A DNA stretch of 8,685 nucleotides from Candidatus Zixiibacteriota bacterium (GCA_030588275.1 JAUUYJ010000095.1:1-8685), one strand, 5' to 3'; counted from the first letter of the stretch, positions 1 to 7,438 are shown. Made by a program: numbers and translations. The notes: a model not told the origin generated them from the letters alone.

Positions 1-1286
1 GCGTTCATTCTGAAATGAACAGTCTGGACAGAATGAAAGGGCAGGCCGATTCGCTTCAGAATGTCATGGAACAGGCTGATAGCGTCGGTCAGTTTTCCAA
101 CAAGCCGACGTTGGAGGAGTATCTGGCTTACCTCCTCACCTCCGACCGCTCGGTCAAATCAGCCTTTTATCGCTGGCGCGCCGCATTGGAGAAGACCGGA
201 TATGCCGGAGCTTTGCCCGATCCGGTCGTTAGTTATGGACAGTTTGGAGAAGAGGTGCAAACCCGGGTTGGCCCGCAAAACGGACGTTTTGGAATTAAAC
301 AGGCTCTCCCCTGGCCCGGTCGGTTGCGCGCTTCCAAGGCGGTTTCCAAACATAGCGCGGCGGTAGCATATCATAAAATGCAGACCGTTTCCGATCTGGC
401 CGTTTTTCAGATTAAGGCCTCCTACTATCAGATATATCTGCTTCGCCGTGAAATTGTTTTGACCGAAGAGAATATGGCATTGTTGCAATTTTGGGAATCG
501 GTGGCTCAAACCAGATATAAAGTATCATTACAAAAGCATCCCGATCTGATCAAGGTCCAAATTGAGTTGGGGCGTTTAGAAAATCGGATAACCGGGCTAC
601 ACGACCAGTTGAGCGCCAGCCGGGAAGCATTGTTAGCTCGACTCGACCTTCCCCAATCGATTAGGTTTGAGGACCCGGAAAAAATAGATGTTGAAGTTTC
701 AAAAGCGGATGTTGGCGTGGTCTTGCAATTAGCTCTGCTGAACAATCCCAATTTGGCATCGCTGAGAAGTGGTATCGATAAGGCGGAGTCGGGACAATCT
801 TTGGCCCGTTCAAAAAGCCGCCCCGGTTTTGTTTTTGGCTTTGATTACCTTTTTACCGGTGAGGCTCTCGACCCGGCAATGGAAGGTTCGGGGGATGACC
901 CCTGGATGGTTTCAGTCGGCGTCAGTCTGCCGATCTATTTTGGAAAAAACCGTGCCATCAGTAACGAAGCACAGGCGCAGCTTAATGCCTCACGCCACAA
1001 GCATCAAGACCAGGTTAATAAGCTTGAAGGGACGGTCCAGAATATCGTCTTTCGCCACAATGATGCTTTGCGTCAAATGATGCTATATCGTGATGGCCTG
1101 ATCCCCAAGGCGGAGCAGTTGCTCAAGTCGGAATTCACCGCTTATCAGGCAGGGGAAACCGATTTTTTGAATCTGTTGGAGTCACAAAGGCTCCTCCTGA
1201 AATTTCAATTGCAGTATGAAAAATCAATGGTAAAACTGGCGACCGTGGCGGCCAAAATTGATCTGGTCACCGGCGTAGCTGAATAA
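1..1286 (+). CDS. cusC: CusC/TolC-like outer-membrane efflux channel, 5' end cut by window edge
   Basis: Outer-membrane channel of a tripartite heavy-metal efflux pump, which would export metal handed over by the CusA/CusB pair encoded downstream. From the first ATG (15) the product has 423 residues. The frame is open to the left edge, and the ATG-15 product has no signal peptide, so the true start very probably lies outside the window. The body matches the outer membrane efflux (OEP/TolC) family: two repeated halves of long alpha-helical hairpins, each with a beta segment. An example of the first half is the GRFGIKQALPWPGRLRASK segment, where the 'Q-LPWPG' turn is typical of CusC/CzcC-type channels. 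The second-half counterpart is VSVGVSLPIYFGKNRA. A further hallmark is the C-terminal Y-AGE-DFLNLLESQR stretch. TAA at 1284-1286. The order channel-adaptor-pump supports the role; metal specificity is inferred from CusA. Family confidence is high, exact symbol moderate. Confidence 0.88.
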   Translation, partial: VHSEMNSLDRMKGQADSLQNVMEQADSVGQFSNKPTLEEYLAYLLTSDRSVKSAFYRWRAALEKTGYAGALPDPVVSYGQFGEEVQTRVGPQNGRFGIKQALPWPGRLRASKAVSKHSAAVAYHKMQTVSDLAVFQIKASYYQIYLLRREIVLTEENMALLQFWESVAQTRYKVSLQKHPDLIKVQIELGRLENRITGLHDQLSASREALLARLDLPQSIRFEDPEKIDVEVSKADVGVVLQLALLNNPNLASLRSGIDKAESGQSLARSKSRPGFVFGFDYLFTGEALDPAMEGSGDDPWMVSVGVSLPIYFGKNRAISNEAQAQLNASRHKHQDQVNKLEGTVQNIVFRHNDALRQMMLYRDGLIPKAEQLLKSEFTAYQAGETDFLNLLESQRLLLKFQLQYEKSMVKLATVAAKIDLVTGVAE

Positions 1287-1378
1287 AAAACATTGTCAGG
1301 CAAATTTTATAGGACTATGAATCGCAAACAAAGTAGGATGAGATATTAAATTTGGAATAGGTCAACTGGAGTAATGCC

Positions 1379-3370
1379 ATGAGCGACAAGAAAAACAGAA
1401 TCAGTCAGTTATTCAAAAGTTACCTTCCTCAAAACAGGTCGGCGACGATTGGTCTGGTTATCTTTATCGCCGTGGCCTTTACTCTCGGTGCCATCTTTTT
1501 TGGTGGCTCACCTGAAGTTGCCACCCACGCAGAGCATGGCTCGGAAGCGAGTAAAAGCGAGCCAACCGTATGGACCTGTTCCATGCACCCTCAGATCAAA
1601 CTCCCCAAGATGGGCAAATGCCCTATCTGCTTTATGGACTTGATTCCGCTGGAAACCAACGATGGGGACGATCAGCTTGGTCCGCGTCAGTTACGGATGT
1701 CGGATGCGGCCCGCCAACTGGCCCGGATAGATGCCACGGAGGCCCAGCGAGGATTCGGCGAAGCGGAGATAAGAATGGTGGGGCGATTGGCTTATGATGA
1801 AACCCGCATGGCGGTCATTACCGCCTGGGTGTCGGGCCGTCTCGACCGGCTCTACGCCGATTATACCGGAATGACGGTCAGCCGAGGTGATCATCTGGTA
1901 GAGATATATTCTCCGGAACTGTTAGCCGCTCAGGAAGAACTGATTCAGGCGGGTCAGGTTTTGAAAACATTGCAGGGACACAACACTGGAGTCCTGGCCT
2001 CAACTGCCGAGGCGACGATTACTTCAGCCCGCGAGAAATTGAACTTACTGGGATTGACTAAAGATCAGATTGAGGCGATTGAAAATAGTAAAGAGCGTTC
2101 CAACCAAATCATCATCAGCGCCCCGATTGGTGGCGTCGTCGTCAATAAAAACGCTACCGAAGGGATGTACGTCAAGACCGGTACCCCTATCTACACCATT
2201 GCCGATCTGACCAAGCTGTGGGTCACGCTGGAAGCGTACGAATCGGACCTTCCCTGGCTTCGTTATGGACAGGAAGTTCTGTTCACCTCCCCCTCGTTCC
2301 CCGGTGAACAGTTTACCGCTCTGATAAGCTTTATCGACCCGGTTGTTGATCGGCGTACCCGCACGGTTCGGGTCCGGGCAATTGTTGACAACTCCGATAT
2401 GCGACTCAAACCGGATATGTTTGTTAAGGCGATTGTGAAATCGCGGCTTGATCACGAGGGGATGGTTTTGGCCGACAACCTTTATGGTAAATGGATCAGT
2501 CCGATGCACCCCGAAGTGGTCAAGGATGGGCCCGGACAATGTGACGTTTGCGGAATGGATCTGGTTCCGGCCAAATCTTTGGGATATGCATCCAGAGCAG
2601 AAAGCGACACCGAAGCACCGATTTTGATTCCGATCACCGCACCACTTATTACCGGAACCCGCGCCGTTGTTTATATCATGACCGCCACCGATGATGGGCC
2701 TCTTTTTGAGGGGCGTGAGGTGGAGTTGGGACCGCGGGCCGGACAGTTTTATATTATCAAGTCCGGTATTGCCGAAGGAGAGCTGGTTGTCACTAATGGA
2801 GCCTTCAAGCTCGATAGCGAACTTCAGATCAGGGCCAAACCAAGTATGATGTCTCCCCCCGACAATGATGAAGCAAGAATGTATGATCTGATCGTCGAAA
2901 CAGACAAAGTGATTGAGGCTCTGACCCCAATTTATAACAGCTACTTTGATTTGCAGATCGCTTTGGCCGATGACGATTTGGATCGCTCCAAAGCATCATT
3001 TGCAGAAATCAATAAGGCCATTAAAGCAATTCCGTCCTCAATATTTTCAAGCGTCGGACTTAGGCGCTGGTTAGATTTGTCTGAGGTGATGCTTCCACAG
3101 GGTGTAAGAGGGGGCGACTCGCCCGATTTTGTCGAAGCGCGTGATGCCTTTTATTACCTGTCGCAAGCGGTTATTAATTTGCACGAAAGCTTTGGACATG
3201 CGGAAAACCTTGAATATTACCTGACCTTTTGCCCGATGGCACGAGATAACGATGGTGCCTTCTGGTTGCAAAATGAAAAGCTGATCTCAAACTCTTTTTA
3301 TGGAAGCATGATGCTCCGATGCGGCGAAACCAAAGCAGAATTGCCGCCATCGTCTGAAGAGGGAAACTAA
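1379..3370 (+). CDS. cusB: CusB-like RND periplasmic adaptor with two heavy-metal-binding domains and a DUF3347-like tail
   Basis: Periplasmic adaptor (membrane fusion protein) linking the CusA pump to the outer-membrane channel. The 663 residues far exceed E. coli CusB (about 400). In order: an N-terminal membrane segment (about 22-43) with no lipobox Cys; a short His-containing linker; a heavy-metal-binding domain at 65-91 (W-T-C67-S-M69-H70-P ... C81-P-I-C84-F-M86-D-L); the adaptor core with lipoyl/barrel-sandwich halves around 'SGRLDRLYADYTGMTV' and 'SAPIGGVVVNKNATEGMYV' flanking a helical hairpin; a beta-barrel part; a second metal-binding module at 371-396 (SPM376-H377-P ... C388-D-V-C391-G-M393-D-L); and a helical C-terminal domain from about 502 resembling DUF3347, ending in an F-C-P-M-A motif and a final Cys. 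The second module lacks the Cys that normally precedes MHP. The start is supported by GGAG at 1368-1371, 7 bases before ATG. Stop TAA lies 3 bases before cusA, so the two are co-translated or tightly coupled. Confidence 0.92.
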   Translation: MSDKKNRISQLFKSYLPQNRSATIGLVIFIAVAFTLGAIFFGGSPEVATHAEHGSEASKSEPTVWTCSMHPQIKLPKMGKCPICFMDLIPLETNDGDDQLGPRQLRMSDAARQLARIDATEAQRGFGEAEIRMVGRLAYDETRMAVITAWVSGRLDRLYADYTGMTVSRGDHLVEIYSPELLAAQEELIQAGQVLKTLQGHNTGVLASTAEATITSAREKLNLLGLTKDQIEAIENSKERSNQIIISAPIGGVVVNKNATEGMYVKTGTPIYTIADLTKLWVTLEAYESDLPWLRYGQEVLFTSPSFPGEQFTALISFIDPVVDRRTRTVRVRAIVDNSDMRLKPDMFVKAIVKSRLDHEGMVLADNLYGKWISPMHPEVVKDGPGQCDVCGMDLVPAKSLGYASRAESDTEAPILIPITAPLITGTRAVVYIMTATDDGPLFEGREVELGPRAGQFYIIKSGIAEGELVVTNGAFKLDSELQIRAKPSMMSPPDNDEARMYDLIVETDKVIEALTPIYNSYFDLQIALADDDLDRSKASFAEINKAIKAIPSSIFSSVGLRRWLDLSEVMLPQGVRGGDSPDFVEARDAFYYLSQAVINLHESFGHAENLEYYLTFCPMARDNDGAFWLQNEKLISNSFYGSMMLRCGETKAELPPSSEEGN

Positions 3371-3373
3371 GCG

Positions 3374-6300
3374 ATGGAAAAACACTCTTTTCTTGAACGG
3401 GTAATCGGATATTGCCTCGACAATAAGCTGGTCGTGTTTCTTCTGGCATTAATTTTCATCGTTTGGGGTATTATGGTTGCACCGTTTGACTGGGACTTAG
3501 CCGGTATTCCGCGCGATCCGGTTCCGGTCGATGCCATCCCCGACATTGGTGAGAACCAGCAAATCGTCTTCACCGAATGGATGGGGCGTTCGCCGCAGGA
3601 TATTGAAGACCAGATCACCTATCCTTTAACCGTTTCCCTTCTGGGTATCCCCGGTATTAAGACGATTCGCAGTTATTCCTACTTTGGGTTCTCATCCATC
3701 TATGTCATCTTCAAAGATGATGTGGAGTTTTACTGGTCCCGTTCTCGGGTTCTGGAAAAACTGAACTCCCTCCCGTCCGGCACCCTTCCGATCGGCATCC
3801 AACCATCTTTGGGACCAGATGCTACGGCGCTGGGTCAGGTTTACTGGTACACGCTTGAGGGGCGTGACCCCGATGGAAACCCGACCGGTGGATGGGACCT
3901 GCACGAACTACGTTCGATTCAGGATTTTAACGTTCGGTATGCGTTGCAATCTGCTGAAGGGGTTTCTGAAGTTGCTTCGGTGGGTGGTTATGTTCGAGAG
4001 TATCAAATTGATGTTAACCCGGACGCGATGCGATCCTTCGGAGTTTCCCTCTCTGAGATATTCAAAAGTGTCAAGATGTCCAACGTCGATGTCGGTGCTC
4101 GCACCATCGAAATCAACAAAGTCGAATATATGATTCGCGGATTGGGTTTTATCAAAGAGATTGGTGACCTTGAAAAAACGGTCATCAAGCAGGTTGATAA
4201 CATCCCGGTTCGCATCTCCGATGTCGCCAATGTATCGTTAGGCCCGGCGATGCGTCGAGGTGCCCTTGACAAGGGTGGAGCAGAAGTTGTCGGAGGGGTC
4301 GTCGTCGTTCGCTTTGGGGAAAACCCACTGGCGACAATTAAGAATGTCAAGGAAGTCATTGCCCGCATCTCCCCCGGACTACCCAAAAAAGTGCTGTCCG
4401 ATGGAACCAAGTCCCAAGTTACCATCGTACCGTTCTATGACCGAGCCGGCCTGATTAATGAAACGCTGGGGACATTGAATACCGCCCTGACCGATGAAAT
4501 CCTCGTAACCATCATCGTCATCATCATTATGGTGATGCATATGCGCTCATCATTTCTGATCTCCGGCCTGTTGCCTTTAACCATCCTGATGGTCTTTATC
4601 GCCATGAAACTGTTCAAGGTCGATGCCAACATCGTCGCCCTGTCCGGAATTGCGATTGCTATCGGTACGATTGTCGATATTGGGATAGTTGTATGCGAAA
4701 ACATCCTGAAACATTTTGAGGCAGCTCCACCCGATGCGAATAAACGGGAATTGGTTTTTAACGCCACATCCGAAGTCGGCTCTGCGGTACTGACGGCAGT
4801 GGCCACAACGGTGGTATCGTTTCTGCCAGTCTTTACGATGGAGGCGGCTGAGGGGAAACTGTTCAAACCGCTCGCCTATACCAAAACGTTCGCGCTGATT
4901 TCATCAATCATCATTGCCCTGACAATCATCCCCCCTTTAGCCCAATTGCTCTTTACCAAGCGAAACGAAGTCGGGCGAAAACGGCTTCTCCCAATCGGAC
5001 TGATCGCCTCCGGTGTTCTACTCTTTTTCCTCTCCTTTCCGCTGGCCGGTGCGGTTTTGATTGTTACCGCAATCTATCAATATATTCGGCCTCGTCTCAG
5101 CCAGGTATGGAAGGATAAGGTCACCACCTACACCAACTATGCAATAGTCTTGATCGTCGCCGGATATTTATCGTCTCATTGGTTACCTTTGGGAGTTGCG
5201 CGGGGTGAAATACTGAATTTTATCTTTGTCGTTCTGCTTCTTGGCTCAGTTTTATTTCTGTTCCAGATGTTTATAAGAGTTTATGAGCCGATCCTGCGTT
5301 GGTGTCTGGATAACAAGACTCTGTTTTTAATCTTACCTTTACTTCTGATGTTATTGGGTGGCTCTGCCTGGCTCGGCTTCGACAGCCTTTTTGGTTTTAT
5401 GCCGAATTGGGTCAAATCAACTTCTCCATATGTAAAAGCGCATCATGCTTTCCCCGGTATGGGCAAAGAGTTTATGCCGGACCTCGATGAGGGCTCCTAT
5501 CTGTACATGCCCACCACTATGCCGCACGCCTCAATTGGGGAAGCGCTGGATATCCTGCAAACTCAGGATAAGGCGTTCTCGGCGATTCCGGAGATCGAAT
5601 CGGTCGTCGGAAAAATTGGTCGAGTAGATTCCCCGCTTGACCCGGCTCCGATCTCAATGATCGAAACGATCATCAATTACAAGTCAGAATATATGCTGGA
5701 TCAAAGCGGCCATCGGGTGAAATTCAAGTATGAGAATGGAAACTTTGTCCGGGATACAAACGATCGCCTGATACCAGATTCAGACGGACAACCGTTTCGC
5801 CAATGGCGCGATCAGATCAAATCACCTGATGATATCTGGGAAGAGATTCGCAAAGCTGGCAAACTGACCGGCACGACATCGGCACCCAAATTGCAACCGA
5901 TCGCCGCTCGCATCGTTATGTTGCAGTCCGGGATGAGGGCACCGATGGGGGTCAAGGTCAAAGGACCGGATTTGGCCACAATCGAAAAGGTCGGCTTTGA
6001 ACTGGAGCGATTATTAAAAGAAATTCCGGAAGTGGAACCGGCAACGGTTATCGCCGACCGCATTGTTGGCAAGCCCTATTTGGAGATCGAGATTGATCGG
6101 GAAGCAATCGCTCGTTATGGTATCCATGTCCGGCAGGTACAGGATGTGATCGAAGTTGCCATTGGTGGCCGTCAAATAACCAGCACCGTCGAAGGACGGG
6201 AGCGTTACCCGGTTCGGGTCAGATACCAAAGAGAATTGCGAAGCGACATCGAATCAATAATGGATGTTCTGGTTGGGGCACCGGATGGAACTCAGATCCC

Positions 6301-7111
6301 GCTTATCGAACTGGCCACGATTAATTTTGTTCGGGGACCGATGGTTTTAAAATCGGAAGATGCTTTCCCGGTCGGCTATGTCATCTTTGATAAAAAACCT
6401 GGCTTTGCCGAGGTTGACGTTGTCGAAAAGGCACAGGCATATTTTCAAAGCAAACTTGATTCGGGTGAGCTGGATATCCCGGCTGGTGTCAGCTATGCCT
6501 TTGCCGGAAGTTATGAAAACCAGATTCGCTCGGAAAAAAGGTTGATGGTGGTTTTGCCATTATCGTTAGTCGTCATCTTTCTGATCCTCTATTTCCAATT
6601 CAAAAAAGTGACCGTCACCCTGTTGGTTTTCTCAGGCATCTTTGTCGCCTGGTCGGGTGGATTTTTGATGCTTTGGCTTTATGGTCAGGACTGGTTTTTA
6701 AACTTTGTATTCTTTGGAGTTGACCTCAGAGCTCTGTTTCAGATCGAAAATTACAACCTCTCGGTCGCCGTTTGGGTTGGCTTTTTGGCTCTGTTTGGGA
6801 TCGCCACCGACGACGGTGTAATCATTTCGACCTATCTGAATCAGGTCTTCGACCGTCAAAAACCTGCAACAGTTAAGCAAATTCGGGAAGCAACGATAAC
6901 TGCCGGAAAAAGACGAATCCGCCCGGCTATGATGACAAGTGCCACTACGATTCTGGCCCTGATTCCGATTCTGACCTCAACCGGTCGCGGCTCTGACATC
7001 ATGATTCCGATGGCAATTCCATCCTTTGGCGGAATGACGGTCGTTATTATTACCGTTTTCACCGTCCCGGTTCTTTACTGCGCCCTGGCGGAAATGAAAG
7101 CTAAAGGGTAA
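3374..7111 (+). CDS. cusA: CusA-like HME-RND copper/silver efflux pump, long form
   Basis: Inner-membrane proton-driven pump of the heavy-metal RND family. The 1245 residues compare with about 1045 in E. coli CusA. TM1 is at about 13-35, followed by the family block VDAIPDIGENQQIVFTEW. TM4 carries the proton-relay acids D435 and E442 (GTIVDIGIVVCEN), matching CusA D405 and E412. The three periplasmic metal-site methionines of CusA (M573, M623, M672) align with M712 (LYMPTTMP), M762 (APISMIETI) and M849 (RIVMLQSGM), pointing to Cu(I)/Ag(I). CusA E939 aligns with D1146, and CusA K984 aligns with A1185. The extra length is mainly a block of about 100 residues (530-632) with about four added hydrophobic helices between TM6 and the amphipathic helix before TM7, plus inserts near 766-815 and in the last membrane half (about 1100-1125). 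Alignments are from memory. The ATG follows an AGAGGG (3358-3363) inside the cusB end. A sibling CzcA function is less likely given the methionines. Confidence 0.93.
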   Translation: MEKHSFLERVIGYCLDNKLVVFLLALIFIVWGIMVAPFDWDLAGIPRDPVPVDAIPDIGENQQIVFTEWMGRSPQDIEDQITYPLTVSLLGIPGIKTIRSYSYFGFSSIYVIFKDDVEFYWSRSRVLEKLNSLPSGTLPIGIQPSLGPDATALGQVYWYTLEGRDPDGNPTGGWDLHELRSIQDFNVRYALQSAEGVSEVASVGGYVREYQIDVNPDAMRSFGVSLSEIFKSVKMSNVDVGARTIEINKVEYMIRGLGFIKEIGDLEKTVIKQVDNIPVRISDVANVSLGPAMRRGALDKGGAEVVGGVVVVRFGENPLATIKNVKEVIARISPGLPKKVLSDGTKSQVTIVPFYDRAGLINETLGTLNTALTDEILVTIIVIIIMVMHMRSSFLISGLLPLTILMVFIAMKLFKVDANIVALSGIAIAIGTIVDIGIVVCENILKHFEAAPPDANKRELVFNATSEVGSAVLTAVATTVVSFLPVFTMEAAEGKLFKPLAYTKTFALISSIIIALTIIPPLAQLLFTKRNEVGRKRLLPIGLIASGVLLFFLSFPLAGAVLIVTAIYQYIRPRLSQVWKDKVTTYTNYAIVLIVAGYLSSHWLPLGVARGEILNFIFVVLLLGSVLFLFQMFIRVYEPILRWCLDNKTLFLILPLLLMLLGGSAWLGFDSLFGFMPNWVKSTSPYVKAHHAFPGMGKEFMPDLDEGSYLYMPTTMPHASIGEALDILQTQDKAFSAIPEIESVVGKIGRVDSPLDPAPISMIETIINYKSEYMLDQSGHRVKFKYENGNFVRDTNDRLIPDSDGQPFRQWRDQIKSPDDIWEEIRKAGKLTGTTSAPKLQPIAARIVMLQSGMRAPMGVKVKGPDLATIEKVGFELERLLKEIPEVEPATVIADRIVGKPYLEIEIDREAIARYGIHVRQVQDVIEVAIGGRQITSTVEGRERYPVRVRYQRELRSDIESIMDVLVGAPDGTQIPLIELATINFVRGPMVLKSEDAFPVGYVIFDKKPGFAEVDVVEKAQAYFQSKLDSGELDIPAGVSYAFAGSYENQIRSEKRLMVVLPLSLVVIFLILYFQFKKVTVTLLVFSGIFVAWSGGFLMLWLYGQDWFLNFVFFGVDLRALFQIENYNLSVAVWVGFLALFGIATDDGVIISTYLNQVFDRQKPATVKQIREATITAGKRRIRPAMMTSATTILALIPILTSTGRGSDIMIPMAIPSFGGMTVVIITVFTVPVLYCALAEMKAKG

Positions 7112-7203
7112 ACAGGCTTTAGTTTAGTTGACCAAGCAATCCTGAAGGGAGGTTTTTATCACTACCGTAACGGGCTGTTGCGGTAGCACTTACAAAAATA
7201 AGC
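7112..7203. other. Intergenic stretch between cusA and the trp promoter
   Basis: These 92 bases contain no convincing gene and no classical terminator for the cus operon. The only structure seen is the hairpin at 7162-7186, which has no U-tract. A purine-rich GGGAGG (7147-7152) looks like a ribosome-binding site but no ATG, GTG or TTG follows at usable distance. Confidence 0.5.
7162..7186. repeat. Inverted repeat / 10-bp hairpin without U-tract
   Basis: CTACCGTAAC (7162-7171) pairs with GTTGCGGTAG (7177-7186) through ten consecutive pairs (one G-U) around a five-base GGGCT loop. It is followed by CACTTACAAAAATAA on this strand, and the other strand continues with TGATAAAAACC, so neither side has the T-run of an intrinsic terminator. 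It lies 51 bases after the cusA stop and 17 bases before the -35 box of the trp promoter. It could be a 3'-end stabilising or weak termination structure for the cus mRNA, or a DNA operator for the trp promoter. The structure is seen directly; the function is unknown. Confidence 0.6.
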
Positions 7204-7231
7204 TTGACAAACAGGAGTTTTCTTATATTAT
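7204..7231 (+). promoter_or_regulatory. Sigma-70-type promoter of the trp leader/trpE transcript
   Basis: A perfect -35 box TTGACA (7204-7209) is followed after 16 bases by TATTAT (7226-7231, five of six matches to the -10 consensus) in an AT-rich stretch. Transcription would begin near 7238, giving a very short 5' leader of about 16 bases before the leader-peptide ATG, with the AAGGAG Shine-Dalgarno (7239-7244) at its extreme 5' end. Overlapping alternative -10 hexamers exist (TATATT at 7224 or 7229), so the exact start is uncertain. Confidence 0.7.
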
Positions 7232-7254
7232 ATTTGTTAAGGAGATTAACCTAA

Positions 7255-7371
7255 ATGAGTCACGACCTCAAGCAGTTTTATTTTACCAGCCTTTATTTTA
7301 GCCGTTATTGGTGGTGGTATTATACCACCCACTCCGGTCGTGGAGCTGTTTGTTTGGCGGACATCTGCTGA
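7255..7371 (+). CDS. trpL: Trp operon leader peptide (38 aa, aromatic-rich)
   Basis: A 38-codon ORF starts at ATG 7255, 10 bases after a strong AAGGAG (7239-7244), and ends at TGA 7369-7371. Codons 19-21 are three tandem TGG Trp codons (7309-7317), the signature of a ribosome-mediated trp attenuator. The surroundings are strikingly aromatic: F8 Y9 F10, Y14 F15, Y18 W19 W20 W21 Y22 Y23, i.e. 11 aromatic residues out of 16 at positions 8-23. The peptide itself probably has no function; ribosome stalling at Trp codons when charged tRNA-Trp is scarce would shift RNA folding and allow read-through into trpE. It sits directly behind the promoter and 20 bases ahead of the terminator stem. The Tyr/Phe codons may add sensitivity to those amino acids (inference). 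Identification rests on the Trp run, the Shine-Dalgarno, the promoter and the terminator together. Confidence 0.88.
   Translation: MSHDLKQFYFTSLYFSRYWWWYYTTHSGRGAVCLADIC
7313..7329 (+). promoter_or_regulatory. Trp-codon hairpin of the leader (candidate 1:2 stem)
   Basis: GGTGGTA (7313-7319) pairs perfectly with TACCACC (7323-7329) around a three-base loop. The 5' arm is made of the second and third Trp codons, so a ribosome translating or stalled there would melt the hairpin. This resembles the 1:2 structure of classical trp attenuators. Immediately after it, CTCC (7332-7335) can pair with GGAG (7342-7345), an alternative local hairpin that overlaps the candidate antiterminator strand. Confidence 0.55.
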
Positions 7372-7417
7372 GATAAACGTTGAAAAGCTTGAAAGCCCAC
7401 TATCGGATCCTACCGGA
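7333..7417 (+). promoter_or_regulatory. Candidate antiterminator pairing of the trp leader
   Basis: TCCGGT (7333-7338) is exactly complementary to ACCGGA (7412-7417). The pairing continues after a small internal loop with GGA (7342-7344) to TCC (7408-7410), and then CTG (7346-7348) to CGG (7404-7406) with one G-U. This uses up the upper left stem, loop and first upper-right bases of the terminator hairpin, so the two folds exclude each other. With a ribosome stalled on the Trp codons (7309-7317), bases from about 7330 on would be free to form it. A caveat is that a ribosome at the stop codon (7369) would already have left this strand, unlike the textbook E. coli geometry. The pairing is seen; its role is inferred. 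Confidence 0.5.
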
Positions 7418-7438
7418 ACTGATCGTGGGTTTTTTTTT
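7392..7438 (+). terminator. Intrinsic terminator of the trp attenuator
   Basis: Stem CCCAC (7396-7400) with GTGGG (7425-7429), one T/C mismatch, ATCGG (7402-7406) with CTGAT (7419-7423, one G-U), one A/A mismatch, and TCC (7408-7410) with GGA (7415-7417) around a TACC loop. The stem is followed directly by nine T's (7430-7438). AAAG before the stem can pair with the first T's. Two more T-rich runs (7441-7450, 7453-7457) follow. It lies 24 bases after the leader-peptide stop and about 250 bases before trpE, so it would end transcription before the structural genes when tryptophan is plentiful. Confidence 0.9.

Noticed and set aside
1317..1349. Ten-codon ORF (MNRKQSRMRY) with AGGA two bases upstream, in the cusC-cusB gap
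   Set aside because: The spacing to AGGA is too short for a good ribosome-binding site, and nothing in the peptide suggests an attenuator or a known small protein.
1374..1382. ATG at 1374 just before the cusB start
   Set aside because: It reads ATG CCA TGA, stopping after two codons; the ATG at 1379 opens the adaptor frame with correct spacing to GGAG.
2045..2539. 164-codon reverse-strand ORF inside cusB
   Set aside because: It is the antisense shadow of a well-supported adaptor gene and has no domain features.
7158..7301. Open frame reading ITTVTGCCGS... behind a GGGAGG ribosome-binding-like sequence, with a Cys-Cys-Gly-Ser stretch recalling small metal-binding proteins
   Set aside because: It would need an ATC start codon, its Cys codons fall within the hairpin at 7162-7186, and it runs through the trp promoter and leader ORF in another frame.
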